Positions 8,512-16,417 of a stretch of DNA of 53,856 nucleotides are shown one piece after another. The notes beneath the pieces are model-generated. The model did no database searches, was not told the DNA's origin, and was given only the letters and a program-made list of their open reading frames with translations. This stretch comes from Prevotellaceae bacterium. GTDB lineage: Bacteria > Bacteroidota > Bacteroidia > Bacteroidales > UBA932. Positions within the stretch are counted from its first letter, which is position 1; every line of letters starts with the position of its first letter. The stretch is taken from assembly GCA_031269545.1 (NCBI GenBank), contig JAISYZ010000204.1, positions 1 through 53,856 on the forward strand. The letters run 5' to 3'. Position numbers and translations under genes: made by a program.

Positions 8512-9897
8512 ATGAATCAATCTACAATTTGTGCAATATCAACTGCGACAGGCATTGGAGGCATTGCTGTGATAAGGATTTCAGGCGAAAAAGCAATAGC
8601 AAATGCGAGCAAAATTTTCTGCGCATCGAACAAAAATAAAAATTTGTTTGATGCAAGATCAAATACAATCGTTTTCGGCAAAATAAAAAACAATAAAAAC
8701 GAAATTATAGACGAAGCGCTTATCAGTATTTTTCGAGCGCCACACTCATATACAGGCGAAGACACGGTGGAAATTTCGTGCCATGGTTCTGCCTATATTC
8801 AACAACAAATATTGAAATTACTTATCGAAAATGGCTGTGAGCTTGCTCGCGCAGGCGAATTTACTCAACGTGCATTTTTAAATGGCAAAATGGATTTGAG
8901 TCAAGCCGAAGCTGTTGCCGATTTAATAAACTCCGAATCGCAAGCGGCGCACAGGGTTGCAATGAATCAAATGCGTGGAAATTTTTTGAACGAACTGCAA
9001 AGTATTCGTCAAAAATTAGTTGAATTTGCTTCGCTTATTGAACTTGAACTTGATTTTAATGAAGAAGATGTTGAATTTGCCGACAGAAAACAACTTGGCA
9101 AAACTGCTACAAATATCGAAGAATTTATTTCAAAACTTTGTAAATCTTTTGATGTCGGCAATGTTATCAAAAACGGCATTCCTGTTGCGATTGTCGGCGA
9201 AACAAATGTGGGAAAATCAACATTGTTAAACATTCTTCTCAACGAAGAACGCGCAATAGTCAGCGAAATTCACGGTACAACGCGCGATGCAATCGAAGAT
9301 ACAACAAATATCGGAGGAATAATATTTCGTTTCATCGACACTGCAGGAATCCGCACTACAAAAGATAAAATAGAAAATTTGGGAATAGAGCGGACATATA
9401 ATAAAATCGAACAGGCTTCTATTGTTCTTTGGATTATCGATGCATCGCAATCTTTGGAAAATACTGAAAATATGTTACCGAAAATAATTGAACGCTGTAA
9501 AAATAAAAAACTGATTATTGTTTACAACAAAATTGACATAGGCAAATCGACTGTAAATCTTAATATTGCAAGCGATATAGAAATGAAACAAGTGAATATT
9601 TCGGCTAAAAAATATTTAAATATCGAACTGCTGCAAAACATTTTGCTCGAAACAGTCCAAATGCCAGAAATTGGTTCGAATGATGTTGTTGTAACAAATG
9701 TTCGGCATTTTGAAGCCTTGCAAAACGCACATTCGGCAATAGTCAGAATACAAAACGGACTGAAGCAAAACATTCCTCACGATTTGCTTGCACAGGATAT
9801 TCGCGATTGCATTTTCCATATAGGTACAATCACAGGAAGCATTACGACTGACGAAATTTTAGGCAATATATTTTCAAAATTTTGTATAGGAAAATAG
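8512..9897 (+). CDS. mnmE: tRNA uridine-5-carboxymethylaminomethyl modification GTPase MnmE
   Basis: MnmE works with MnmG to install the cmnm5 group on the wobble uridine of several tRNAs. The 461 residues cover the full family length. Residues 1-118 are the formyl-THF-binding TrmE_N domain (AISTATGIGGIAVIRISG, SYTGEDTVEISCHG). A helical domain follows, into which the G domain (about 220-375) is inserted, with P-loop GETNVGKST near 229, switch TTRDAI, DTAG near 276 and NKID near 339. The C-terminal FCIGK contains the essential cysteine. It is a single gene with a short 5' leader, convergent with the TIGR02757 gene. Confidence 0.97.
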   Translation: MNQSTICAISTATGIGGIAVIRISGEKAIANASKIFCASNKNKNLFDARSNTIVFGKIKNNKNEIIDEALISIFRAPHSYTGEDTVEISCHGSAYIQQQILKLLIENGCELARAGEFTQRAFLNGKMDLSQAEAVADLINSESQAAHRVAMNQMRGNFLNELQSIRQKLVEFASLIELELDFNEEDVEFADRKQLGKTATNIEEFISKLCKSFDVGNVIKNGIPVAIVGETNVGKSTLLNILLNEERAIVSEIHGTTRDAIEDTTNIGGIIFRFIDTAGIRTTKDKIENLGIERTYNKIEQASIVLWIIDASQSLENTENMLPKIIERCKNKKLIIVYNKIDIGKSTVNLNIASDIEMKQVNISAKKYLNIELLQNILLETVQMPEIGSNDVVVTNVRHFEALQNAHSAIVRIQNGLKQNIPHDLLAQDIRDCIFHIGTITGSITTDEILGNIFSKFCIGK

Positions 9898-9998
9898 ATA
9901 ATAAGCAAAATCTGATAAAAATCAAAAAGAAAGATGATTTTAATATTTCATAAGAAAAAAATAAAAGCCGATTCAAATTCAAAAAATGCTACAACATT

Positions 9999-10787
9999 TT
10001 ACAAAAGATTATCAACATTTATTTTCAATTGATTAATTCCTGCGCCGAACAGCGCAAAATCGAAACGAACAGGATCGGCGGCATCAAACTTGCGAAGATT
10101 TTGAGTGATTTCTTCAACCGCTTTCCAGTCGTTTTGTTTGCGTGCAAGCAGACCAAAAGCGCGTCCCATGTTTCCACTGTGAACATCCAGAGGCAAATAT
10201 AATGCCGACATCGGAATGTTTTTCCACAGTCCAAAATCTACTCCGCGTCTGTCGCTGCGAACCATCCAGCGAAGATACATGTTCAATCGTTTGCAGGCAG
10301 CGCCTCTGTCGATTGACGAAAGATGTTTTTCGCAATGTTTATCGTGCTGTATTTCAAAAAAATGTGAACGAAAACGCGACAGCACAATTCTTATATCCTG
10401 ACTGTTGATAAATTCCTGCTCAAAAAATTTTCCAAGACTTTCAAATTTCATACAAAATTGCCGCAATGCTCTGACAAAATACATGAAATCCTGTCCGTTG
10501 AACGTTCTGTAAACGTATGTCGATAATTGTTGTATTTCGTTTTCGGATGCCGTTGTTATAAAATCATACGGCTGATTATCCATATACGACATCATTTGCA
10601 TTGCGCTTTTTACAATGGCTTTGCGATTTCCCCACGCAACAGTCGATGCAAAAAATCCGCTTATCTCAATATTTTCTTTTGTCCCAAAATTGTGAGGAAT
10701 TGAAACAGGATCGTTTTCTATGAAATCGGCATTATTGTATTTATCATGCAAGGTTTCGAGTAAATCTTTCAAAGCATCTTTTTCCAT
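9999..10787 (-). CDS. TIGR02757 family (DUF2400) conserved protein
   Basis: A 262-residue protein typical of the Bacteroidota TIGR02757/DUF2400 family. Recognisable blocks are DPVSIPHNFGTKENIEISGFFASTVAWGNRKAIV near residues 27-60, the central YVYRTFNGQDFMYFVRALR, and a conserved C-terminal part with GACKRLNMYLRWMVR, MPLSALYLPLDVHSGN-type and DPVRFDFALFGAGI. The basic helix-rich C-terminal half recalls DNA-glycosylase-like folds (the VDFGLWKNI ... DVHSG region), but the function is not established. It lies 9 nt downstream of a LolD-like ATPase gene and is probably cotranscribed with it. Confidence 0.8.
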   Translation of the reverse strand: MEKDALKDLLETLHDKYNNADFIENDPVSIPHNFGTKENIEISGFFASTVAWGNRKAIVKSAMQMMSYMDNQPYDFITTASENEIQQLSTYVYRTFNGQDFMYFVRALRQFCMKFESLGKFFEQEFINSQDIRIVLSRFRSHFFEIQHDKHCEKHLSSIDRGAACKRLNMYLRWMVRSDRRGVDFGLWKNIPMSALYLPLDVHSGNMGRAFGLLARKQNDWKAVEEITQNLRKFDAADPVRFDFALFGAGINQLKINVDNLL

Positions 10788-10796
10788 TTTTCGACT

Positions 10797-11459
10797 TTAA
10801 TTATCTGTTATTTTTCCATCGCTCATTGTGATTTTTCTGTCAGCCATTTCGGCAAGATTTTTATCGTGAGTAACAATTACTATCGTTTGACCGAAATTAT
10901 CGCGCAACTTGAAAAACAGTTTGTGAATTTCGTCTCTGTTTTTTGAATCCAGATTTCCCGAAGGCTCATCGGCAAGTATAATGTCGGGATTGTTGATTAA
11001 CGCTCGCGCAATGGCTACGCGCTGCTGTTCGCCTCCCGAAAGTTGCGATGGTTTGTGGCTTGCCCGTTCCGTAAGATTCAGAAACGACAGAATTTCTTTT
11101 GCGCGTTTTTCGGCTTTACTTGGTTTTTCGTTTGCGATGAACGCTGGAATACAAATATTTTCGACAGCAGTAAACTCTGCCAGCAAATTATGAAATTGAA
11201 AAACAAATCCTATATGTTTGTTCCTGAAATCAGCCAGAGCCTTACCCTGCAACGAAAACACATTGGTATTTCCTATAAAAACCTTGCCTTTGTCGGGATT
11301 GCCGATTGTTCCTATAATCTGCAACAAAGTTGTTTTTCCCGCTCCGCTTGCTCCTACTATCGAAACGACTTCACTTTTGTAGATATTCAGTTGTATGCCT
11401 TTCAGAACTTCGAGATTGCCATAACTTTTATATAAATCCGAAACTTTTATCATCCGCAT
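10797..11459 (-). CDS. lolD: ABC transporter ATP-binding protein, LolD/MacB-type
   Basis: A 220-residue stand-alone ABC ATPase. Walker A is GASGAGKTT (about residues 36-44), the signature is [15 protein letters not shown] (about 139-153), Walker B is [16 protein letters not shown], and the switch histidine lies in [10 protein letters not shown]. The [16 protein letters not shown] spacing and overall length put it with LolD/FtsE/MacB ATPases, which drive lipoprotein release (LolCDE), cell division or efflux. No membrane partner is adjacent, so LolD is the best guess by family size and by Bacteroidota genome habit rather than by context. A second ATG two codons in is an alternative start. Confidence 0.8.
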   Translation of the reverse strand: MRMIKVSDLYKSYGNLEVLKGIQLNIYKSEVVSIVGASGAGKTTLLQIIGTIGNPDKGKVFIGNTNVFSLQGKALADFRNKHIGFVFQFHNLLAEFTAVENICIPAFIANEKPSKAEKRAKEILSFLNLTERASHKPSQLSGGEQQRVAIARALINNPDIILADEPSGNLDSKNRDEIHKLFFKLRDNFGQTIVIVTHDKNLAEMADRKITMSDGKITDN

Positions 11460-12089
11460 TAAATTTAATTATATCATTGTATCCGCAAAAATAATTAAAT
11501 ATTTTAAAATGACCAGAATGAATGGGCAAATATAATGCTATTAAGGTTATTTTAAGGATGTGAAATAATGAGATATATCGGTTTTATTCCAGATTAAACA
11601 AAAATCATTCGCAAAAAATAACTGTCGAAGGGAGAACAAAACCTAATTTTTACCTGATTTCGACAACAAAACAATCTCAGTAACAGGGCAATTTACCTCG
11701 CATAATTACCTTATTAGCTAATTCTTTTGTGTGAGATTTTACTCGCACTTTAATAATATTTTTGTGTGGATTATTCACGTATTCTACTAAGGTTGTTTGT
11801 CAGATGAATCAGGTAGAAATCAGGTTTTAATGATTAACGTTAATCAATTAAGAATTAAGAGATAAACAGATAAGAGCGTTATTTTGAACGCAGTGAGAAA
11901 CCGAAGCTCGGCGTAGCCAAACTGCAACAGATTTCTCGACAGGCTCGCAATGACAAGCAAATAAACAATTCAACATTTTTTTAACATTTCGCTTTTCGGT
12001 TCGTGTATAAAAAAGGGGGGGTCGTGTACTGCGGATACTGATTCGTAAAAAAGTGCTTTTTTTATGATGTTTTTAAAATCGGCTCATTA
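11460..12089. other. Intergenic region with degraded repeats
   Basis: About 630 nt without a convincing gene. It contains a dispersed 80-bp repeat copy (see 11873-11955). It also holds a spaced 10-bp inverted pair, ACCTGATTTC near 11656 and GAAATCAGGT near 11816, and a small hairpin-like GTGTGAG...CTCGCAC near 11730. Minus-strand TAnnTTTG look-alikes (11486-11493 and 11527-11534) may serve lolD but lack a clear -33 partner. Confidence 0.4.
11873..11955. repeat. Dispersed intergenic repeat, copy R1
   Basis: About 80 bp containing GAAACCGAAGCTCGGCGTAG and GATTTCTCGACAGGCTCG and ending AATGACAA. Near-identical copies in the same orientation lie at 13574-13656 and, more diverged, at 18902-18982. 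It is non-coding and G+C-richer than its surroundings. Confidence 0.8.
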
Positions 12090-12097
12090 TACCTTTG
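12090..12097 (+). promoter_or_regulatory. -7 box for the beta-barrel gene
   Basis: TACCTTTG, a perfect TAnnTTTG match, lies 42 nt before the preferred ATG at 12139. The -33 position shows only T-rich sequence. Confidence 0.45.
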
Positions 12098-12138
12098 CAT
12101 CGACAAATTAATTATCAAACAAAAAAATGTTTTTTATT

Positions 12139-12771
12139 ATGAAAAAAATCACTTTTATTTTAGCAGCGTTAATAATGACGCTTGATGCAAATGCACAAAA
12201 TTTGAAATTCGGCGTAAAAGCCGGACTTAACGTAGCAACCATGTCGGCGGCAAGCTACAGTGGTGAAAAAGAGAAAACACCGGGCATGACAATAGGATTT
12301 CATGTTGGCGGGTATGTAAATTACGCTATTAGCGACATTTTTGCAATTCAGGGCGAATTGCTGTATTCAGGTCAAGGCTCAAACAAGAAGACTGCACAGT
12401 CGGGCGAAACGAAAATTCGTATGGGCTTTATCAACGTTCCTTTACTGGCAGAGTTCAAATTTATACCGACTGTTCCCGAGTTCAGTGTTTTTGGCGGGGT
12501 ACAGGTTGGTTTTAACATCAGCCGCAAAGTTACATGGTCGGATGGCTCAAGCGCTTCGGGTTCGAAATTAGACGATATGTTGAAACCCGAAAAAATCAAC
12601 ACTCTTGATGTTGCTGCTGTTACAGGCGTGCAATATATGTTTATGGAACATCTCACTGTCGGCGCACGCTATAACATGGGACTGCTGAACGGCTCAAGCG
12701 GGAGTGGCGAATACAAGGTATCGGGCAACCGTCATAGCGTTTTTCAAGTCTGCGTTGGCTGGACTTTCTAA
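12139..12771 (+). CDS. PorT-family outer-membrane beta-barrel protein
   Basis: The likely start is the second ATG (12139), which gives a clean signal peptide MKKITFILAALIMTLDANAQ. The track start four codons earlier is less likely. The mature part (about 190 residues) opens with LKFGVKAGLNVATMS, the hallmark of the OMP_b-brl_2/PorT barrel group, followed by alternating strands (YAISDIFAIQGELLYSGQG, INVPLLAEFKF, TVGARYNMGLLNG) and a terminal aromatic FQVCVGWTF as expected for BAM recognition. Predicted as a small 8-10-strand barrel in the outer membrane. The specific role is unknown; PorT proper belongs to the type IX secretion system, but this subgroup is broad. Confidence 0.8.
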   Translation: MKKITFILAALIMTLDANAQNLKFGVKAGLNVATMSAASYSGEKEKTPGMTIGFHVGGYVNYAISDIFAIQGELLYSGQGSNKKTAQSGETKIRMGFINVPLLAEFKFIPTVPEFSVFGGVQVGFNISRKVTWSDGSSASGSKLDDMLKPEKINTLDVAAVTGVQYMFMEHLTVGARYNMGLLNGSSGSGEYKVSGNRHSVFQVCVGWTF

Positions 12772-12868
12772 ATTATTTTTAACCTTAAATTAAATTACAA
12801 ATTTTTATTACAGACAAATTAAAAAAATGATTACAAAATTTCTTACAAACAAATTAAAAAATCACACA

Positions 12869-13399
12869 ATGAAAAAACTAATGATTACTTTGGTTGCTGC
12901 ATTTATTGCTTGCACAGCCTTTGCTCAGGTTCCCGAGCAATTACAGAAAGGGAATATTTTGATAGCGGCAGATGGGACAAGCGTAGGAATAAGATTTACC
13001 AACGGCGTTGCCCTGAATATTAATGGTACGGGTGGCTACTTTGTCGCCGATAAACTTGCAATTGCCGGCGGTATCGGGCTTAATGTGGCTTCGACTGAAA
13101 GCGTAGCTGGCGAATGGGGAGAAACGTCAAGTTCTACTACCACCACTACATTCGATATTGGCGCAGGCGTACGTTATTATTTTTTGGCTAACTCGCGCGG
13201 AGGACTGTTTGCTACAGCAATGTTTAAAGTTACAGTAGGAAGTGGCGATCCCGTGTTTGGCGTGAACTTCAACGGCGGATATGCATTTTTTATCAACAAA
13301 AACATTTCTATCGAGCCGTTAATGATTATTGACTTGCCATTCTCGAAAGGCGCAGACGTGAATTTCGGCATTGGCGCAGGATTCAGTCTTTACTTTTAA
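12869..13399 (+). CDS. Small outer-membrane beta-barrel protein
   Basis: The preferred start is ATG 12869, giving signal peptide MKKLMITLVAAFIACTAFAQ; the track start 14 codons upstream would bury it behind a charged leader. The mature chain of about 157 residues is glycine-rich with alternating hydrophobic strands (GVALNINGTGGYFVADKLAIAGGIGLNVAS, FDIGAGVRYYFLANSRGG) and ends in GAGFSLYF with a terminal aromatic. A short serine/threonine-rich loop (SSSTTTTT) interrupts near the middle. It follows the PorT-like barrel by 97 nt in the same direction, and both may form one transcript ending at the distant inverted repeat near 13450-13549. Function unknown. Confidence 0.7.
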   Translation: MKKLMITLVAAFIACTAFAQVPEQLQKGNILIAADGTSVGIRFTNGVALNINGTGGYFVADKLAIAGGIGLNVASTESVAGEWGETSSSTTTTTFDIGAGVRYYFLANSRGGLFATAMFKVTVGSGDPVFGVNFNGGYAFFINKNISIEPLMIIDLPFSKGADVNFGIGAGFSLYF

Positions 13400-13449
13400 T
13401 AATTAACAGTTTACAAACGAATGAACAAATAAACAAACAAACAATGAAT

Positions 13450-13551
13450 AAAGGCAGCGGTACTTTGCACTGGGAATGAGATTTTTTCATAAATTACATT
13501 TTATAAATTAAAAATTAGAACTGATACTTTTTATTGCCGCTGCCTTTTTTA
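13450..13551 (+). terminator. Widely spaced inverted repeat ending in T-run, possible terminator
   Basis: AAAGGCAGCGG (13450 region) and CCGCTGCCTTTTTT (13537-13550 region) are complementary, and the 3' arm is followed by T. The intervening loop of about 77 nt is unusually long, so this may be a terminator, an attenuator-like fold or a mobile-repeat relic. Confidence 0.35.
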
Positions 13552-13573
13552 ACTGAAAACAAATAAACAAAAA

Positions 13574-13656
13574 AGAGCGTTATTTTGAACACAGAGAGAA
13601 ACCGAAGCTCGGCGTAGCCAAACTGCAACAGATTTCTCGACAGGCTCGAAATGACA
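13574..13656. repeat. Dispersed intergenic repeat, copy R2
   Basis: Differs from R1 at only a few positions (ACACAGAGAG against ACGCAGTGAG). It sits immediately upstream of the lipoprotein gene at 13689, in the same orientation as R1. Confidence 0.8.
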
Positions 13657-13688
13657 AACAAACAGATTAAACAACAAATTTTAAAAAA

Positions 13689-14141
13689 ATGAAAAAAATA
13701 TTAAACTATTTAATGATTGCAGCAATGGCTGTAATAGTCTGCACGGCGTGCAGCAAAGATGACGACAACCCCGAACCGATATCTAAAGAATTGGATGGCA
13801 CTTGGGTGAGAACGATGCATAATAACATTGAATACGACATGGAAATAACCTTTGCCGGCGACAGCGCCGTATTTGCCAAGTTATCAAACGACAGCGGATG
13901 GAACATGCCATTGAATAAAGGATTTATCAGTTTGGGAACATCGGCTAAATTTAAAGATATTGTACGCACAACCGACACTACATGGACCTGTTCCGAGCTT
14001 TGGCATTCTACATGGGATGGTTCTACATATTGGCGAGCAGCAAAAATAACAATGAAAGCAGATTATAAGACATTCTCGGTAACGGCAGTCAACGTTAGTG
14101 ATACTTATATGCGAAAGACAAACCAAATTCGCGTAGAATAA
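13689..14141 (+). CDS. Small lipoprotein, lipocalin-like
   Basis: A 150-residue predicted lipoprotein. The leader MKKILNYLMIAAMAVIVCTAC ends in lipobox CTAC, and the mature end SKDDDNPEP is acidic, as in surface-exported Bacteroidota lipoproteins. After about residue 35, ELDGTWVRTMHNN begins a beta-rich domain with the GxW motif seen in lipocalin-like proteins. Alternating strands follow to IRVE. No catalytic motif is visible. The first 25 or so codons are almost identical to those of the next gene (14207), while the mature parts are unrelated. Role unknown. Confidence 0.65.
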   Translation: MKKILNYLMIAAMAVIVCTACSKDDDNPEPISKELDGTWVRTMHNNIEYDMEITFAGDSAVFAKLSNDSGWNMPLNKGFISLGTSAKFKDIVRTTDTTWTCSELWHSTWDGSTYWRAAKITMKADYKTFSVTAVNVSDTYMRKTNQIRVE

Positions 14142-14206
14142 ACAGGATATTATATGCACGGAACAACACAATGTATAAAACAAACAAATTTTAACACACA
14201 AACAAA

Positions 14207-14704
14207 ATGAAAAAAGTATTAAACTATTTAATGATTGCAGCAGTGGCTGCATTAGTCTGCACGGCGTGCAGCAAGGATGATGACAACAACGGAAGCACAA
14301 GCGGTGTCGACAAATCTAAAAATTACGTACTATATAACGGTAAAAATTATGTCGCTGTATCAGCGCAGCTGATTGATTATGAAGATTATTACGGAAACGG
14401 CACGTATGGTTATGGAATAGAACTCGCACTCGCAGGCGGCAGTATTGTAGAGATTGATATTTTAGTTGCCAATTCTACATTTCCCGAAGGTTCTAAAACG
14501 TACGATTACAGCACTTCACATGCGGCAGGCACTATGGATGCGTTCTTTTACTCTATTGGCAGCGAATCGTCCGGTGAGAGTGGCTCCCTGAAATCGGGTT
14601 CTGCTACAGTAGCGAAAAACGGTAACACTTACGAAATCAGTTTCAATGTAACAACACGTGATGATAAACCAATTTTGGGGCATTACAAAGAAACTGTAGA
14701 TTGA
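14207..14704 (+). CDS. Small lipoprotein sharing its leader with the upstream gene
   Basis: A 165-residue predicted lipoprotein. The leader MKKVLNYLMIAAVAALVCTAC and the first mature residues SKDDDN closely copy the gene at 13689, at DNA level too. The mature domain differs: Y- and G-rich strands (KNYVLYNGKNYVAVSAQLIDYEDYYG, YGIELALAGG) and a conserved-looking tail VTTRDDKPILGHYK. I do not recognise the domain. It starts 65 nt after the first lipoprotein and is followed by a strong G+C-rich hairpin (14723-14790). Confidence 0.65.
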   Translation: MKKVLNYLMIAAVAALVCTACSKDDDNNGSTSGVDKSKNYVLYNGKNYVAVSAQLIDYEDYYGNGTYGYGIELALAGGSIVEIDILVANSTFPEGSKTYDYSTSHAAGTMDAFFYSIGSESSGESGSLKSGSATVAKNGNTYEISFNVTTRDDKPILGHYKETVD

Positions 14705-14722
14705 ATAATAAATATGCAAAAA

Positions 14723-14790
14723 CACGGCGGGCGCACAGATTTCACAAAAAATAAGGATAAAACTCGAGTGAAAACCTTGCGCCCGTTGTG
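14723..14790. other. Strong G+C-rich hairpin downstream of the lipoprotein pair
   Basis: CACGGCGGGCGCA pairs over 13 bp (two G-T) with TGCGCCCGTTGTG. A 4-nt internal loop on each side and a further 6-bp stem TTTCAC/GTGAAA enclose a 22-nt A-rich loop. No T-run follows, so it is not a classical terminator. It could stabilise the 3' end of the mRNA or be a small mobile repeat. It stands out by base composition. Confidence 0.5.
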
Positions 14791-14930
14791 AAAATGCAAT
14801 AAAAACAGGTTATTCCGACAGGATCTATAACAAAAATGGTCTTTGACATTATGAGTTTACACGCTGTTGACAATTAGTAATTAGCAATTAATAACGAAAA
14901 ATCCGAAGGATTGATATTGCTGTAGAAACG

Positions 14931-14980
14931 CGAAACATCCATATTCACAACGCGCGGGTTGCTGTCGATGACATGAAACG
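14931..14980. repeat. 50-bp direct repeat, left copy
   Basis: A 50-bp sequence starting CGAAACATCCATATTCACAA recurs without mismatch at 16262-16311 in the same orientation. The two copies bracket the whole Abi gene with its RNA and promoter. Confidence 0.9.
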
Positions 14981-15076
14981 CCGCCGCTGCTCCGCGCGAA
15001 ATGATATTCGTCAGGATATTTTTCTTGTTTATGGAAAATGAAATCAAAAAGAATTTGACACGGTAGAATTTTTTAT

Positions 15077-16008
15077 CTATTGCCAAATGAGTTCTTTTTC
15101 CCAATTATTGAGGAACCCAAGTTTGTAAACAGGAATATTGATATTATTTCGAAACAGATTTAATAATTTATTTTTTATTTCATTGTTTGGGTTTATGGCA
15201 TTGCAGAGATAAACCATAGCTGTAATAATGAGAAATGGCTTTTTTTCCTGCACTTGTTTTATTTCGTTTTGTAACCATTGATTACGCGGGTTTTTGGGCG
15301 AGGCAGGGGCTTTATCATATTTCTACTCCATACTCTTGAATGGTGAGCAATAATATTGCGTATGTACGATATTGCTTCCAGCCAACTTGATAATTCGCTA
15401 TGCAAATTCAATCCAAATTCGTTGGCTATATGAGATTTTTGTGGTAACTGGTGTTTAAGATTTTTGTAAATTTTTGAGAGTGTGCCAAAGGTAGCAACTT
15501 CAAAAATTATCCACACATCAGGATTGACACTACTTATCCAGATAGATGTATCTTCACTTTCTGTTGGGTGTTTTGTACGAAAATTTTTTGCAAATATTTC
15601 ACCACTTCTGGCAAATTCGGTTTTAAGTTCTTCTATTTGGATTTTGTGTAATTTGTTATTTTCAAACAATGTATCGTCTAAGTACCATAAGCCTCCGTAT
15701 GCCTGCGAAAGGTGATAGATGAATTTGGTGCGAAAGGCTATTTCAATAAACTCAATTGCATCAAAAAGTACCAATCTCAATTGACGGTCAAAGTTGTAAA
15801 GATTAATAACATCTTCAAAATATGAATTAGGCGCGAAAATATGATTAATTCGGTCGGTTTGCATATCCCACCAATATCCTTTCAAACGATAATAACTGAT
15901 ATAATTTAAATAAAAAGCCGCTTTTTGTTCGTCTTTAATCAACATCCCTCTTGATTTCAGTAGGGCTATTTGTTCTTCAATCGTTCTTGAATCTTTATTG
16001 GTTGTCAT
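15077..16008 (-). pseudogene. Abi_2/AbiF-like HEPN abortive-infection gene with a one-base frameshift
   Basis: The open frame 15259-16008 encodes 249 residues of an Abi_2 (AbiD/F) protein. The N-terminus has IEEQIALLKSRGM, then LNYISYYRLKGYWW, FDRQLRLVLFDAIEFIEIAFRTKF, and the HEPN-type RNIIAHHSRVW (R-x4-H), the expected RNase active-site motif. The frame ends abnormally in GYKTK. Adding one base in the A5 run near 15292 restores a further 75 or so residues ending LNNWEKELIWQ at 15077, including KLGFLNNW, the usual Abi_2 C-terminal motif. So the ancestral gene is about 311 residues. The catalytic motif lies before the lesion. Either a real mutation or a sequencing error is possible. Family role: phage-triggered growth arrest or an RNA-controlled toxin. 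Confidence 0.85.
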
Positions 16009-16011
16009 TTA

Positions 16012-16103
16012 TAAAAAATGACCCGCCTGCAGTTCTTACGGTATGCAAAACGGGTACTGTTATCTTTAACCGAAACTAAGTCCGTATAGTTACCTTTGTT
16101 TTC
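16012..16103 (-). ncRNA. Probable abiF-type structured RNA upstream of the Abi gene
   Basis: Between a well-formed promoter and the Abi start codon the minus strand encodes a compact fold. ACCCG (16051-16055) pairs with CGGGT (16021-16025), with a possible inner TGCA/TGCA helix. CCGTA in that hairpin's loop (16037-16041) is complementary to TACGG upstream (16082-16086), which would form a pseudoknot. The closing stem is followed by TCATTTTTT, a terminator-like end just before the ORF. Established knowledge: an abiF RNA motif is known upstream of abiF/Abi_2 genes, and AbiF-RNA pairs have been discussed as RNA-toxin ancestors of Cas13. I match it by position and fold only; a covariance-model search would decide. 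Confidence 0.55.
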
Positions 16104-16108
16104 AACTG

Positions 16109-16140
16109 CAAAGGTATAAATATTTTAGAAATAAAGCAAA
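16109..16140 (-). promoter_or_regulatory. Promoter for the Abi RNA/gene
   Basis: On the minus strand TTTG (16137-16140), a 20-nt spacer and TACCTTTG (16109-16116) form one of the best Bacteroidota promoter matches in the window. Predicted transcription starts near 16103, about 95 nt before the Abi ATG. A second TACCTTTG on the plus strand (16091-16098) faces it. Confidence 0.7.
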
Positions 16141-16261
16141 TAAAAAGAAATATTTTGAAGAAAAAGTATAGATATGATAATATGGCATTATGATGAAGTT
16201 ATCAGAATATTATACCAAACACGAGAAATATTCCGTCAGGAATTATCGCTCGGTAAAAATC

Positions 16262-16311
16262 CGAAACATCCATATTCACAACGCGCGGGTTGCTGTCGAT
16301 GACATGAAACG
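16262..16311. repeat. 50-bp direct repeat, right copy
   Basis: Perfect match to 14931-14980. It is followed by an AT-rich stretch (TAATTAGCAATTAATAAC) that also occurs next to the left copy, but on its other side (14879-14895). Confidence 0.9.
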
Positions 16312-16417
16312 AATTAATTATCAATTGATAATTAGCAATTAATAACTATAAACAAATAAACAATCAAACCTTACAACATTACAAACTTTTAACTGAATAA
16401 ATAAAAATGAAAAAATT

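Noticed and set aside
14874-15104. 76-codon minus-strand ORF overlapping the 50-bp repeat
   Set aside because: It overlaps the restored C-terminus of the Abi gene in another frame and translates repeat DNA; not a credible gene.
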